Source: Calditrichota bacterium
Lineage (GTDB): Bacteria; Electryoneota; AABM5-125-24; Hatepunaeales; Hatepunaeaceae
Direction: 5' to 3'
NCBI GenBank assembly: GCA_018644935.1
Contig: JABGPL010000029.1
Span: forward strand, 1-45,536
Length of the DNA: 45,536 nt
This document shows positions 1-8,634 of the stretch, piece by piece (position 1 is the first letter of the stretch; every line of letters begins with the position of its first letter). The notes under the pieces were generated by a model, which saw nothing but the letters and a program-made list of their open reading frames with translations, was not told the DNA's origin and ran no database searches. Position numbers and translations under genes: made by a program.

Positions 1-55
1 CACAGATTGGTCGTTTAAAGATTTGGGGGACATTGATGAACTCCTGAATTATTAA
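1..55 (+). CDS. C-terminal tail of an upstream gene (partial)
   Basis: An open frame enters from the left edge in phase with position 2 and ends at a TAA at 53-55. It would encode a 17-residue acidic tail ending ELLNY. The tail is too short to identify. It could be chance, but the open frame runs to the window edge and the next 140 bases are intergenic in character. Strand and identity are inferred from this fragment alone. Confidence 0.3.
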   Translation, partial: TDWSFKDLGDIDELLNY

Positions 56-76
56 ATCTTAGTCAGAATTTTAGAA

Positions 77-228
77 TGTAGGGGCGAATAATCATTCGCC
101 CTTCAGTGGAACTATAAAATGACGACCGAGACGACAGCGTTTTTCTATAGTACCCAAAACATACAAAGGCAAAAATCATTCATCGTCTTGTGAGCCATGC
201 AAGGGCGAATGATTACTCGCCCTTGCTA
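77..228. repeat. Inverted pair of GGGCGAAT palindromic repeats
   Basis: Two copies of one palindromic repeat lie head to head. The first has arms at 82-89 and 94-101 (8-bp stem, AATC loop). The second has arms at 200-208 and 217-225 (9-bp stem). The reverse complement of the second core matches the first at 19 of 20 positions. The 98 bases between them hold no convincing gene. A third, degenerate copy lies near 44509-44529. The second copy sits just past the stop of the minus-strand lipoprotein, so its hairpin could also end that transcript. Confidence 0.75.
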
Positions 229-241
229 CTCGGAAAAGTCG

Positions 242-2110
242 TTACCGTTGAAGCACAAAGTTAAACACTTCAGATCTGTTCGTATCACAGAATCTCTGTT
301 GCGACTGAGGTCTGAAACCACCTGCACTTGCGGTGATTGTGCGGTTTCCGGCTGTGATATCAAATTGGAAAGATCCGCCTCCGCCAGTAGAGGTGCGTTC
401 ACCTGAATCAGCACTGACAGTTGCGCCAATGATTCCCTGCCCACCAGAGTCCTTAACAGTGCCAGAAACTCGGCATTGTCCGCCACCACCTGTGGGTGTA
501 AGGCTGAAATTAATGTTTGGAGTGTTTTGATTTGCATTGACCATAGCAGGTGCATTTGCAGAAGTATAACCTTCGGCAGAGGCCGTCACATTTTGATTTC
601 CAGTTGGGACATTCTGCAGAGTGTACTCACCACCAAAGCCGGTGAAAGTACTCACACCTGCACAGTTTAGCGAAGCTAAATATATTCCATTGCCACCAGC
701 TTCCCTGACAACTCCGCTAATTGTTCCGGTTTCACCACCGCCACCACCTGGAATAAGCGCAAAATTAGCGGTTGTTGTTTGATCGGTTGCGATAGCTACA
801 TTTCTTTGAGCACCATTGTAACCGTTGGCCGTGACACTTGCAGAGTAATTACCCGGATCTACCTGCATAGTGTAGTTTCCGGCTCCGTTAGAGACTGCGG
901 ATGCCCCACCACATGAGATCCGCGCACCTGATAGCGGTCTGCTGTTGCTCGCGTTGGATATGTTGCCTGTCAGGGTTCCAGCGTCTTCACCACCACCACC
1001 GCCTGGATTGAGAGTGAAGTTGGCTGTCACTCTTTGATCTATCTCTATTTGTACAACTGTAGATGCCGGTTCGTATCCATCCTTCGATACCGATACATTA
1101 TAAGGACCAGCTAAAAGTGCTCTTTCATAAGTTCCGTTAGAACGTGAATAAAATGTCTCGGAACCTACCTGTATCCTGACCTCGGGCAATCCAGCGCGCG
1201 ATACTGCATCAATTATAACACCAGCAACTACTCCCATATTGGAGGAATTTTCAGGTCTCAATGTCATGTCAATAGACAGTTCTTCACCTGCTGCGATATC
1301 AAAAAAGTCGGTTGACTCGAGATCATAATCATCGGCATTTGCGAGCAACTTTCTTGAGCCTGGTTCGAGTAAAATCACGTATTCACCATCAGCGTCAGTC
1401 ATTGCCTCTTCATCGCCTCTTGCGGGGACAACTCGAGCACCTTCTATCGGGGCACGAGTGTTACGATTTGTGACCCGACCGGATACTCGACCAAATCCGG
1501 CTTCTGGATTTGTTAGTGCCAGCGTGAAGTTTACAGTGCGTGACTGTCCGGGTGTGACGGCAACCGTTTCTTCTTTGGGATTGAAATCAGCCGCCGTTAT
1601 GGAAATAGTATAGGTTCCTGCGGGAACTTCAAAACTGTAGTTTCCATTTCGATCAGTTGCGGTCTCTCCTGCACCGTACGCGACAACGGCATCTTCAATA
1701 CCTGCAGATGAGGCAGAATCGATCACCTGACCCGAAATGGTCGCATGTAAAGCCATCATGCTGAAATTCAGATTGTATGTAGAATCACCATCAACGGTAA
1801 TTGTATTGTTTGAAATCTCATAATCATCAGCGGTGACCGAAATGGTTCTTTCACCTTCAAGTACTTCAAACGTGTAACTTCCGTCATCAGAAGATGTCGT
1901 TGATTCACCGTTGTCGGATTCAACTGTAGCACCGACAATTGGGTTTTCAGTATCTGTCTCGGCCACAACTCCTTGCACTGTTGCCAGTGTGTCCGACTGA
2001 GTACCACCATTCGGGCGGGTAATATTTTTACTTTCCTCCTCGCATCCGAGAAAGCCAATCGTTAATGTTAAACAACAAAGAAGCAGTATCTTTATAATGC
2101 GAAACTTCAT
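242..2110 (-). CDS. Lipoprotein with about seven carboxypeptidase-regulatory-like domains
   Basis: This is probably an exported lipoprotein of 622 residues. An N-terminal hydrophobic signal ends in a lipobox (FLGC, Cys23). About seven repeats of roughly 75-85 residues follow, each opening with a V/I-S-G-x-V pattern, then G-A-x-V and a late G-x-Y-x-F/L motif. That is typical of CarboxypepD_reg-like beta-sandwich folds (transthyretin-like). The last three repeats are joined by runs of glycine. The start at 2110 is preferred over an in-frame ATG at 2131 because GGAG lies five bases upstream of it. No enzyme domain is visible. Such proteins are usually surface or periplasmic, with carbohydrate-binding or structural roles; the ligand is unknown. 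It is divergent from nadB and is the only minus-strand gene called in the window. Confidence 0.85.
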   Translation of the reverse strand: MKFRIIKILLLCCLTLTIGFLGCEEESKNITRPNGGTQSDTLATVQGVVAETDTENPIVGATVESDNGESTTSSDDGSYTFEVLEGERTISVTADDYEISNNTITVDGDSTYNLNFSMMALHATISGQVIDSASSAGIEDAVVAYGAGETATDRNGNYSFEVPAGTYTISITAADFNPKEETVAVTPGQSRTVNFTLALTNPEAGFGRVSGRVTNRNTRAPIEGARVVPARGDEEAMTDADGEYVILLEPGSRKLLANADDYDLESTDFFDIAAGEELSIDMTLRPENSSNMGVVAGVIIDAVSRAGLPEVRIQVGSETFYSRSNGTYERALLAGPYNVSVSKDGYEPASTVVQIEIDQRVTANFTLNPGGGGGEDAGTLTGNISNASNSRPLSGARISCGGASAVSNGAGNYTMQVDPGNYSASVTANGYNGAQRNVAIATDQTTTANFALIPGGGGGETGTISGVVREAGGNGIYLASLNCAGVSTFTGFGGEYTLQNVPTGNQNVTASAEGYTSANAPAMVNANQNTPNINFSLTPTGGGGQCRVSGTVKDSGGQGIIGATVSADSGERTSTGGGGSFQFDITAGNRTITASAGGFRPQSQQRFCDTNRSEVFNFVLQR

Positions 2111-2481
2111 CTCAACTCCGTGATAAATCAATGCTTAAACATTTATATGTGTTTTGTGGTTCGTTGCTATCCCAACCGCTGAACCCAAATTTCTAAAATA
2201 AAAATATACACATCCGAGTTAAAATTCACAAGCGTGAACACATTCCGAAAAGCATCTTAGCTCAATAGGTATGGATGACATGGCCTGTTTTACAAATTTG
2301 GACAGTTTGTTGAGCATTTACCAGCAACGGATGTTCATCCTAATTTTGAAGTTATTCTTGAACAGTTTGTTCTTTCAGTGAGATTACTGTTTTCAAAGTT
2401 GCCTTTGAGATGGTTTCTAATTAATATCAGTTAGTTGAGAAGCATCCCGATTTCAGTTAAACTATCCGGAAGAAAAGACTA
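2111..2481. other. Divergent intergenic region between lipoprotein gene and nadB
   Basis: This 371-base AT-rich gap separates two divergently transcribed genes and should carry a promoter for each. A plausible minus-strand promoter is listed separately. On the + strand no convincing -35/-10 pair was found. Two similar short motifs, GACAGTTTGTT near 2300 and AACAGTTTGTT near 2361, are the only repeated element noticed. No small gene or RNA is evident. Confidence 0.5.
2203..2231 (-). promoter_or_regulatory. Candidate sigma70-type promoter for the minus-strand lipoprotein
   Basis: Read on the minus strand, TTGTGA (2231-2226) is followed after 17 bases by TATATT (2208-2203). This matches the -35 and -10 consensus at 4/6 and 5/6 positions with ideal spacing. 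It lies about 90 bases upstream of the ATG at 2110, leaving a leader of roughly 85 bases. Confidence 0.45.
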
Positions 2482-4089
2482 TTGGAAAAAACTGACTTTT
2501 TAGTAATCGGATCTGGTATTGCAGGATTGTCATTCGCACTTGAAGCAGCTAAACATGGCTCGGTGCTAATGATCACCAAAAAAGAAGACACCGAATCCAA
2601 CACAAATTACGCTCAGGGTGGCATTGCAGCCGTTCGTGATTCAATGGACAGTTTTGAACAGCATATAGAAGATACGTTGAAAACCGGTGCTGGTCTATCA
2701 AACAGACTTGCCGTTGAAACAATGGTGAGTGAAGGTCCGAAGAGAATTGAAGACCTGATGAACTATGGTGTTGAGTTTTCTTTTTTCTGGAAAGAGAACA
2801 AAAAAGTTCTCGCACTTGGGCGAGAGGGAGGTCATTCGGTATCAAGGATTGTTCACAAAGCGGACCACACCGGACGAGAAGTGGAGAAAACACTTATCGA
2901 ACGTTGCAAAGAAACGGGTGCCGTACGTATTGAGGAACACTCCATAGCGGTTGATCTTGCTGTTGATGTTTCAAATGGAAACCACCGTTGTGTTGGTGCA
3001 TTTATGCTCACTCCGGGAGGTGAGGTCGAGCAGATCGCAGCCAAGATTACAATGCTCACATCTGGAGGCAGTGGACAGGTGTACCTCCACACAACTAATC
3101 CAGCTATAGCCACCGGAGATGGATTGGCAATGGCATATCGTGCAGGTGCACGAGTTAACAATCTCGAATTCATGCAGTTTCATCCAACTGCTTTATACCC
3201 GAGAGATAAACAGGCATTCCTCATCAGTGAAGCGGTTAGAGGATTCGGGGGTGTCCTTCGCACCAAAGCCGGAAATCAGTTCATGGATAATTATCATGAA
3301 ATGAGGGATCTTGCCCCACGCGATATCGTTGCAAGAGCCATTGATCATGAAATGAAAACCAGTGGTGATGATCATGTTTACCTCGATGTTACGGGAAGAT
3401 TACCCAGAGAGGTCAGAGAGAGATTCCCTTCGATTTACAAGCATTGCCTTTCAAAGAACCTTGATATTACTCGTGATTGGATACCCGTGGTCCCCGCCGC
3501 TCATTATATGTGTGGCGGTGTGGTAACAGATCTCGATGGTCATTCTTCCCTACCGGGTTTATATGCTGCGGGTGAGGTCGCGTCCAGCGGGGTTCACGGA
3601 GCAAATCGCCTGGCTTCAAATTCATTGCTCGAAGCAGTTGTCTTTTCGTATCGTGCAGCTAAGAGTGCCTGCTCGGAATTGAAAAATTTGCCTCAGAAAC
3701 CGATCCCAAAATTACATTTAAAAAATCACCAAAAGGCTTCCGGACAGTATGATGAGGAGGAATGGGTATTGGTTTCACACGATCTCTTCCAGATCCGGAA
3801 ATTGATGTGGGATTATGTGGGGATTGTCCGTTCCAATCTACGGCTCGAAAGAGCTCGGCGCCGAGTTGACTTGGTACGTCGAGAGGTTGATGATTTGTAT
3901 CAACGTTCTCCGATGAATATCGGATTAATTGAGCTCAGAAATATTGCTCTCGTTGCCAGCTTGATTATTCGTTCTGCTATCAGGAGAAAGGAGAGTAGAG
4001 GTTTACATCATACCACAGATTACCCAGAGCGAAACGATTCGCGAAAACCCAAAAATACTTTGATATTCCACAGGCGGAGTTCTAAATAA
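2482..4089 (+). CDS. nadB: L-aspartate oxidase
   Basis: It oxidises L-aspartate to iminoaspartate with FAD, the first step of de novo NAD synthesis, in the cytoplasm. The 535-residue length fits the family. The N-terminus carries the dinucleotide-binding motif GSGIAG (residues 10-15), followed by the family stretches NYAQGGIAA, HTGREVEKTL, FMQFHPTAL, SEAVRGFGG, APRDIVARAI, AAHYMCGGV and ANRLASNSLLEAVV. Together these separate NadB from fumarate reductase flavoproteins reasonably well. The start is TTG, with a weak GGAAG upstream. It ends directly at the next gene, whose ribosome binding site lies inside the nadB end. In anaerobes fumarate can replace oxygen as electron acceptor. NadA and NadC are not in the window. 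Confidence 0.93.
   Translation: MEKTDFLVIGSGIAGLSFALEAAKHGSVLMITKKEDTESNTNYAQGGIAAVRDSMDSFEQHIEDTLKTGAGLSNRLAVETMVSEGPKRIEDLMNYGVEFSFFWKENKKVLALGREGGHSVSRIVHKADHTGREVEKTLIERCKETGAVRIEEHSIAVDLAVDVSNGNHRCVGAFMLTPGGEVEQIAAKITMLTSGGSGQVYLHTTNPAIATGDGLAMAYRAGARVNNLEFMQFHPTALYPRDKQAFLISEAVRGFGGVLRTKAGNQFMDNYHEMRDLAPRDIVARAIDHEMKTSGDDHVYLDVTGRLPREVRERFPSIYKHCLSKNLDITRDWIPVVPAAHYMCGGVVTDLDGHSSLPGLYAAGEVASSGVHGANRLASNSLLEAVVFSYRAAKSACSELKNLPQKPIPKLHLKNHQKASGQYDEEEWVLVSHDLFQIRKLMWDYVGIVRSNLRLERARRRVDLVRREVDDLYQRSPMNIGLIELRNIALVASLIIRSAIRRKESRGLHHTTDYPERNDSRKPKNTLIFHRRSSK
4073..4088 (+). promoter_or_regulatory. Shine-Dalgarno sequence and ATA start overlapping nadB stop
   Basis: GGCGGAG (4073-4079) is followed after six bases by ATA at 4086-4088, which overlaps the nadB stop TAA (4087-4089). 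No ATG, GTG or TTG lies in this frame until TTG at 4176. That later start would cut the conserved N-terminal segment of the downstream glycosyltransferase. The ATA is therefore the likely initiation codon. Confidence 0.55.
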
Positions 4090-6002
4090 AAGACCAGTTC
4101 ATAAGACTAATCTCAGGTCCTAAATCCCATTGGATCATTGTCGCAGCCGCTGCAATTGTTCGGCTGGTTTATCTTTTGTCATATATGGATTCGCCATTCT
4201 ATCAAATCCCAATGTGGGATGCTCAGGAATATCATCAGATGGCTCGTGTCATTTCAAAGGGATCTATACCAGATTATCTTGCCTATCGTCCTCCCCTCTA
4301 TCCGCTTTTACTGGGGGTGATCTATATGCTATTTGGCGATGGTGCATTGATCCCAAGGTTGCTACAAATATTTATCGGTGTCATATCCTGTGTTCTGGTT
4401 CAACGAATCGGTAGTCGGCTATTCGGCAATGTTTGCGGTTTCTTTGCTGGAATAATAGCCTCTATCACAGGCTTAATTGTATATTTTGATCTTGAACTGC
4501 TGCCTACCTCCCTTTACATTTTCCTCATGCTGCTAATGATAAATGAGATGTTGAAGATTGAATCCGGAACGGGATCCGCACTCAAAGCCGGGATTTGGTT
4601 TAGTCTAGGGTGCCTCTGTCGCCCAACTCTGCTCACCTTTTTCCCAATTGCTGTACTGTGGCTCTGGAATGGCGGGACAGGGAAGAAAAAAACTGGAATG
4701 TTTGGGATTGCAGTTCTGGCATTTCTTCTCTTCTCAACGGTATCACATATTGCCATTAAGAGTGGACCTGTGATAGTTTCTTCTCAGGGCGGAGTCAATT
4801 TCTTTATTGGCAACAATGTAGAATCAGACGGTATGACCGCCAGATTGCCAGGATTTGGCGCGGGTTGGAGTTGGGATACAATCGAAAGCTGGGCGGAAGC
4901 TTACAAAGGTAAACCCTTAACTCCGGCTGCAGTTGACAAGGTCTTCTGGGGATTGGGATTTTCTGAAATTCAATCCGATGTTGGAGGCTTTCTGAATCGT
5001 ACAATCCGTAAGGCAGGACTGTTTTGGAATAGGTACGAAATATCCAGCAATCGGGATCTATATTATCACGGCAGGTCTTTCCCGATAATTGGTTTTTTGA
5101 TGAAATTGAGTTTTGTTCTTTTCCTGCCTTTTGCGTTGGTCGGGTTTTTTGCTAATCTTAAATCAAGAAATACTAAGCTAATAGTCTATCTTTTAGTTGT
5201 GTACTATTTGTCAACGTTACCGTTCTTTGTTAATGCAAGATTCAGGCATCCCCTGACTCCTTTCCTTATAGTAGGTTCGATGGGTGCGATACAATATTTG
5301 ATTAAACAATTCGGTAAAAGAGAATATCCGAAGAATCTAATCGTCATAATTATTGCATTTTTCATAGGTACAATATTGCCCTTTTCGACGAGCAGTGGGA
5401 TTGATCCTGAACGCTGGGATTATGGTCTCTTCACAGAGGGTAAGGCTTTAGAAAGATCAGGCAGAACAGCTGAAGCGGAACAGAATTATATCCTTGCCCT
5501 CGAACATAATCCAAGGGCACCCTATGTAAACTATCACCTTGGTGAGCTAATGCGAGCCAGGGGGAACTTGAATGGTGCTGTCAACTACTTTCAGCAGGAA
5601 CTTGAAATCCAACCTCAATTTGGGAAAGGCTGGAATGAGCTTGGTGTAGTCCAAATTGACCGGGGAAATCAAGACAAAGCTCTACAGTGTTTTGAAAGAG
5701 CGGTTTCTGTGCAACCGGGACTAAAGGAAGCTGCTCGAAATGCTGCGCGTATCTATGCTTATAAAGGCATTGCTGCTTCGGAAATGGAAGATTGGACCCA
5801 TGTGTACAAAAATGCGAAACGAGCAAATGATTTGGAGCCTGCTGATCCTATATATAGGGTATTATTGTTAGAATCGAGGTTTCACATGGGTGATACGGTT
5901 GGAATTTCAAATGAATTAGGGTCATTATTAAAAGAATTCCCATCCCTTCCACCGGTGATTGAATTAAGTGCTTTATTGCATTCAAAGATCAACTCAAGAT
6001 AG
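4086..6002 (+). CDS. GT39/PMT-like membrane glycosyltransferase with C-terminal TPRs
   Basis: This is a multi-pass membrane protein, about 638 residues from the proposed ATA start. The N-terminus has the pattern RLVYLL followed by SPFYQIP and WDAQEY. This matches the first-loop acidic motif region of dolichyl/polyprenyl-phosphate sugar:protein transferases (GT39/ArnT-like). About ten hydrophobic segments follow to around residue 440. Three TPR-like helical repeats then begin near EGKALERSGRTAEAEQ. It probably moves a sugar from a lipid carrier onto protein or lipid at the outer face of the inner membrane; the acceptor is unknown. It follows nadB without a gap and may be co-transcribed. The N-terminal extension before 4176 is in frame and needed to complete the motif. 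Confidence 0.8.
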   Translation: MKDQFIRLISGPKSHWIIVAAAAIVRLVYLLSYMDSPFYQIPMWDAQEYHQMARVISKGSIPDYLAYRPPLYPLLLGVIYMLFGDGALIPRLLQIFIGVISCVLVQRIGSRLFGNVCGFFAGIIASITGLIVYFDLELLPTSLYIFLMLLMINEMLKIESGTGSALKAGIWFSLGCLCRPTLLTFFPIAVLWLWNGGTGKKKTGMFGIAVLAFLLFSTVSHIAIKSGPVIVSSQGGVNFFIGNNVESDGMTARLPGFGAGWSWDTIESWAEAYKGKPLTPAAVDKVFWGLGFSEIQSDVGGFLNRTIRKAGLFWNRYEISSNRDLYYHGRSFPIIGFLMKLSFVLFLPFALVGFFANLKSRNTKLIVYLLVVYYLSTLPFFVNARFRHPLTPFLIVGSMGAIQYLIKQFGKREYPKNLIVIIIAFFIGTILPFSTSSGIDPERWDYGLFTEGKALERSGRTAEAEQNYILALEHNPRAPYVNYHLGELMRARGNLNGAVNYFQQELEIQPQFGKGWNELGVVQIDRGNQDKALQCFERAVSVQPGLKEAARNAARIYAYKGIAASEMEDWTHVYKNAKRANDLEPADPIYRVLLLESRFHMGDTVGISNELGSLLKEFPSLPPVIELSALLHSKINSR

Positions 6003-6429
6003 AGCAAGACCGCTTATTTTCACAGATAATAAGTTGAATTTTTAATATGAATTAACACGTTTGGTTGGGATGTGTGCAATTCTTACACAGGTTTGGAAAA
6101 ATTTGCATTCGAAAATTGTAGACAGCCCTCATTAATTATTATTTCACACAATATATATATGCTAAAGCCTGAATAATAAGAAGCATATGAATATTAAACA
6201 TATGTTGCAGGATTCTGTGGTATATTTATTGCAGTTCTATCTTTATTAAACTCCGTGGATCTGTTTTAAGCGGACAATTTGTGTTGTTGTAGGTTGTCTT
6301 TTTTTTTCTGAAGCCTAAGAAAATTAAAAAGCCTTGCAATCCCAACAGAAATTATTATATTGATATCTTGTCACGTGTGTAGGTAGCGGGACAGCAACAT
6401 GCAAACTCAATATCAGGAGGTAATTGGAA
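6003..6429. other. Long AT-rich leader upstream of the pilus locus
   Basis: This 427-base stretch has no convincing gene. It contains a run of nine T at 6299-6307 after a weak 5-bp stem (6273-6277 with 6294-6298), which may be a poor terminator for the preceding gene. A candidate promoter lies at 6334-6361. A strong AGGAGGT at 6415-6421 serves the pilin gene. The low GC and long leader suggest that the pilin operon is regulated here. Confidence 0.5.
6334..6361 (+). promoter_or_regulatory. Candidate promoter for the pilin gene
   Basis: TTGCAA (6334-6339) and TATATT (6356-6361) are separated by 16 bases, about 60 bases before the pilin Shine-Dalgarno. Pilin genes often use sigma54, but no convincing GG-N10-GC element was found here. 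Confidence 0.35.
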
Positions 6430-6852
6430 ATGCTCCCCAAGTTTAAGCAACAGGACAGTGGTTTTACGCTGATCGAGGTTCTAGTTGTGGTCGTGATTGT
6501 GGCTATTCTAGCCGCGATTTCAGTGCCGATTTACATTCAATACGTTCAGGGTGCGCGTGCTTCAGATGCACAGGCAACTATTGGCGCAATTTACAACTCT
6601 GTAAAGATGTATAGGCAGGACTACAGTGAAGATCCCAGCTCAGTTGAAGAACTTCAAGAACTCGAGTATCTCGAAATAGACGAAGGTTCCGAACGTCAAT
6701 GGACTTTCTCACTTATCGGGTCGAACCCAGTAACCCAGATTGAAGGTATTTCAACTGCGGAAATGAAGGGTGGTGCCGGACATGTGGTATTATTCGACGT
6801 TCAGACAGGTCGCTTTACCGGTTACGGTTTACCGACGGACGACGATTTATAA
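6430..6852 (+). CDS. Type IV pilin / major pseudopilin
   Basis: This is a type IV pilin or GspG-like pseudopilin of 140 residues. The N-terminus has a short basic leader, a prepilin peptidase site after Gly11, then Phe12 (+1), T-L-I and Glu16 (+5). A continuous hydrophobic helix follows (VLVVVVIVAILAAISVPIY). The C-terminal half is a small acidic globular domain with no cysteine pair. The ATG at 6430 is preferred over an upstream TTG at 6424 because AGGAGGT (6415-6421) is eight bases away, against three. It is the first gene of the pilus locus, directly before PilT, and is the best candidate for the main subunit. The short GspG-like length leaves a type II secretion pseudopilin possible. Confidence 0.9.
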   Translation: MLPKFKQQDSGFTLIEVLVVVVIVAILAAISVPIYIQYVQGARASDAQATIGAIYNSVKMYRQDYSEDPSSVEELQELEYLEIDEGSERQWTFSLIGSNPVTQIEGISTAEMKGGAGHVVLFDVQTGRFTGYGLPTDDDL

Positions 6853-6901
6853 TCGTAATTTTTTTAGTACATTTGTTTATTTAACCTGGTCGATTTGAAC
6901 A

Positions 6902-7960
6902 TTGAATACTTTCGACGAACTTCTCAAATTCGCCGTAGAACAAAACGCTTCAGACCTCCACTTATCAACTGGATCTGTTCCAATGATACGTGTTCACGGT
7001 CGGATGAAGAAACTAAACATTCCGATTCCAACCGCTGAAGAGATTGAACAAGAGCTCCACCGCATCCTCTCAGATGAACAGTTAGAACGCCTTGAGGAGA
7101 TGAAGGAAATTGATCTGTCTCGTAAGCTTGAAGATCTTGCACGGTTCAGGGTTAATGTGTATTCACAGATTAACGGATATGGTGTTGCCTTTAGGACAAT
7201 TCCATCCGAGATTCTGGGCTTTGAAGACCTCGGCTTGCCCGAAGTCCTTAAAGATCTTGTGATGAAGGATAGAGGTCTGGTGCTTTTCACCGGACCTACT
7301 GGCTGTGGTAAATCTACCTCTCTAGCCGCTTGCCTTGATTACATTAATGAATACAAAGAATTGCACATCATCACGATTGAGGACCCGATTGAGTATTATC
7401 ATCACAGTCGGAATTGTCTCCTTAATCAAAGGGAACTTGGCGCAAATACGCATTCATTTGCAAATGCACTTCGTTCCGCACTTCGCGAGGATCCTGATGT
7501 GATTCTCGTTGGTGAGATGCGCGACCTTGAAACCATTTCTTTGGCACTAACAGCAGCGGAGACAGGTCACTTAGTCTTTGCAACATTGCATACCTCTTCG
7601 GCAGCAAAAACAATCGACCGTATCATTGATATCTTCCCTGCGTCACAGAAGACGCAGGTAAGATCAATGCTTGCAGAATCGCTTGAAGCTGTCATCGCAC
7701 AGAAATTGTTGCGGAAGAAAGGCGGAGTAGGACGAATCCTTGCAGCTGAGGTGATGGTGGCTACAGTAGCTGTTAGAAATCTTATCCGTGAGGATAAAAT
7801 TTATCAAATTCCATCGGTAATTCAGTCCGGTGGTAAGTCAGGCATGCAGTCTTTGGATCAGGATCTCCAGAGACTTATGCACAAAGGATTGATAGATCGG
7901 GAAACTGCGCACATCGTTGCAGAAAACCCGAAACTGTTCGAGGTTGATCTGAATCAATAG
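6902..7960 (+). CDS. pilT: Type IV pilus retraction ATPase PilT
   Basis: This hexameric cytoplasmic ATPase powers pilus retraction. Its 352 residues fit PilT. The N-terminal domain includes the early SDLHLSTGSVPMIRVHG segment. Walker A is GPTGCGKST (around residue 130), followed by an aspartate box ITIEDPIEY, a Walker B region DPDVILVGEMRD and a histidine box GHLVFATLHT. Near the C-terminus VRNLIRE matches the PilT-defining AIRNLIRE motif, which separates it from PilB/GspE. The start is TTG at 6902 without a clear Shine-Dalgarno. It lies 49 bases after the pilin gene. The presence of PilT favours a retractile type IV pilus over a pure type II secretion system. Confidence 0.93.
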   Translation: MNTFDELLKFAVEQNASDLHLSTGSVPMIRVHGRMKKLNIPIPTAEEIEQELHRILSDEQLERLEEMKEIDLSRKLEDLARFRVNVYSQINGYGVAFRTIPSEILGFEDLGLPEVLKDLVMKDRGLVLFTGPTGCGKSTSLAACLDYINEYKELHIITIEDPIEYYHHSRNCLLNQRELGANTHSFANALRSALREDPDVILVGEMRDLETISLALTAAETGHLVFATLHTSSAAKTIDRIIDIFPASQKTQVRSMLAESLEAVIAQKLLRKKGGVGRILAAEVMVATVAVRNLIREDKIYQIPSVIQSGGKSGMQSLDQDLQRLMHKGLIDRETAHIVAENPKLFEVDLNQ

Positions 7961-8051
7961 GAATGACGCAAGAACAGTTGTCATGCAGACTCACTATGGA
8001 AAAGAATCAATTGTAGTTTGGTTCAGCTAACATGATTAAGGAGGTAAACAC

Positions 8052-8558
8052 ATGAATGCATTCAAGAAAAAATGGCAACAGGACGAAGGTAGTATCGATC
8101 TAATTCAACTCTTTGCAGGGTTGCTAATTATTTCGATCGCAGCAGTCGGTACTTTTCAAGCGCTCTTTTACGGATACGAACAGATGGATTACCAGATGAG
8201 GTACCGTAAAGCCATCTCGGTGGCACGTTCTTACGCAGAGTATTGGCAAGGTCGTATTCATACTGATTTCGATACGGCAAACCGACGAATGATGGTTGGT
8301 AACTTAGGTGATCCGGAAGTGCATCTTCTTGATGAACGTGATCCGAGCACTGATCTTGACGATGTCATTTGTGAAGTTGCATATAGTCAAATTGTTCCGC
8401 ACAGTTATGAAGCTCTTGACGCTGGTGGTGGAGATGAAGGTATCTCAGAATACTACCTCTTCGAGGTTTTTGTTTCATGGTACGAGCCTAACGATTTAAC
8501 TAGAGCAGTTCCGCATCTGATAACGTTCCAGGCAGCGATGGTACAATCCGCAATGTAA
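8052..8558 (+). CDS. Atypical minor pilin-like protein without Glu5
   Basis: This is a 168-residue protein of unknown function with pilin architecture: a short basic/acidic leader ending DEG, a potential cleavage site after Gly13, a hydrophobic helix (LIQLFAGLLIISIAAVG) and a soluble domain of about 120 residues. After cleavage the mature start would be S-I-D-L-I. The usual Glu at +5 is absent and an Asp sits at +3. A strong AAGGAGG precedes the ATG. It lies between pilT and two more pilin-like genes, which supports a minor pilin role. It could instead be an uncleaved single-pass membrane protein. Confidence 0.65.
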   Translation: MNAFKKKWQQDEGSIDLIQLFAGLLIISIAAVGTFQALFYGYEQMDYQMRYRKAISVARSYAEYWQGRIHTDFDTANRRMMVGNLGDPEVHLLDERDPSTDLDDVICEVAYSQIVPHSYEALDAGGGDEGISEYYLFEVFVSWYEPNDLTRAVPHLITFQAAMVQSAM

Positions 8559-8634
8559 TGTCCCTATTAAACAGGACATACGGAACGAGTCTAATGATCG
8601 CAAATTATGAGCATAAGAAACGCGAGGTGATTTC

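Noticed and set aside
6060..6085. Sigma54 promoter for the pilin gene
   Set aside because: A GG and GC pair occurs in the TTGGTTGGGATGTGTGCA stretch, but the spacing does not give the -24/-12 pattern.
6273..6307. Rho-independent terminator before the pilin leader
   Set aside because: The T run is long, but the stem is only 5 bp with a 16-base loop, too weak to call.
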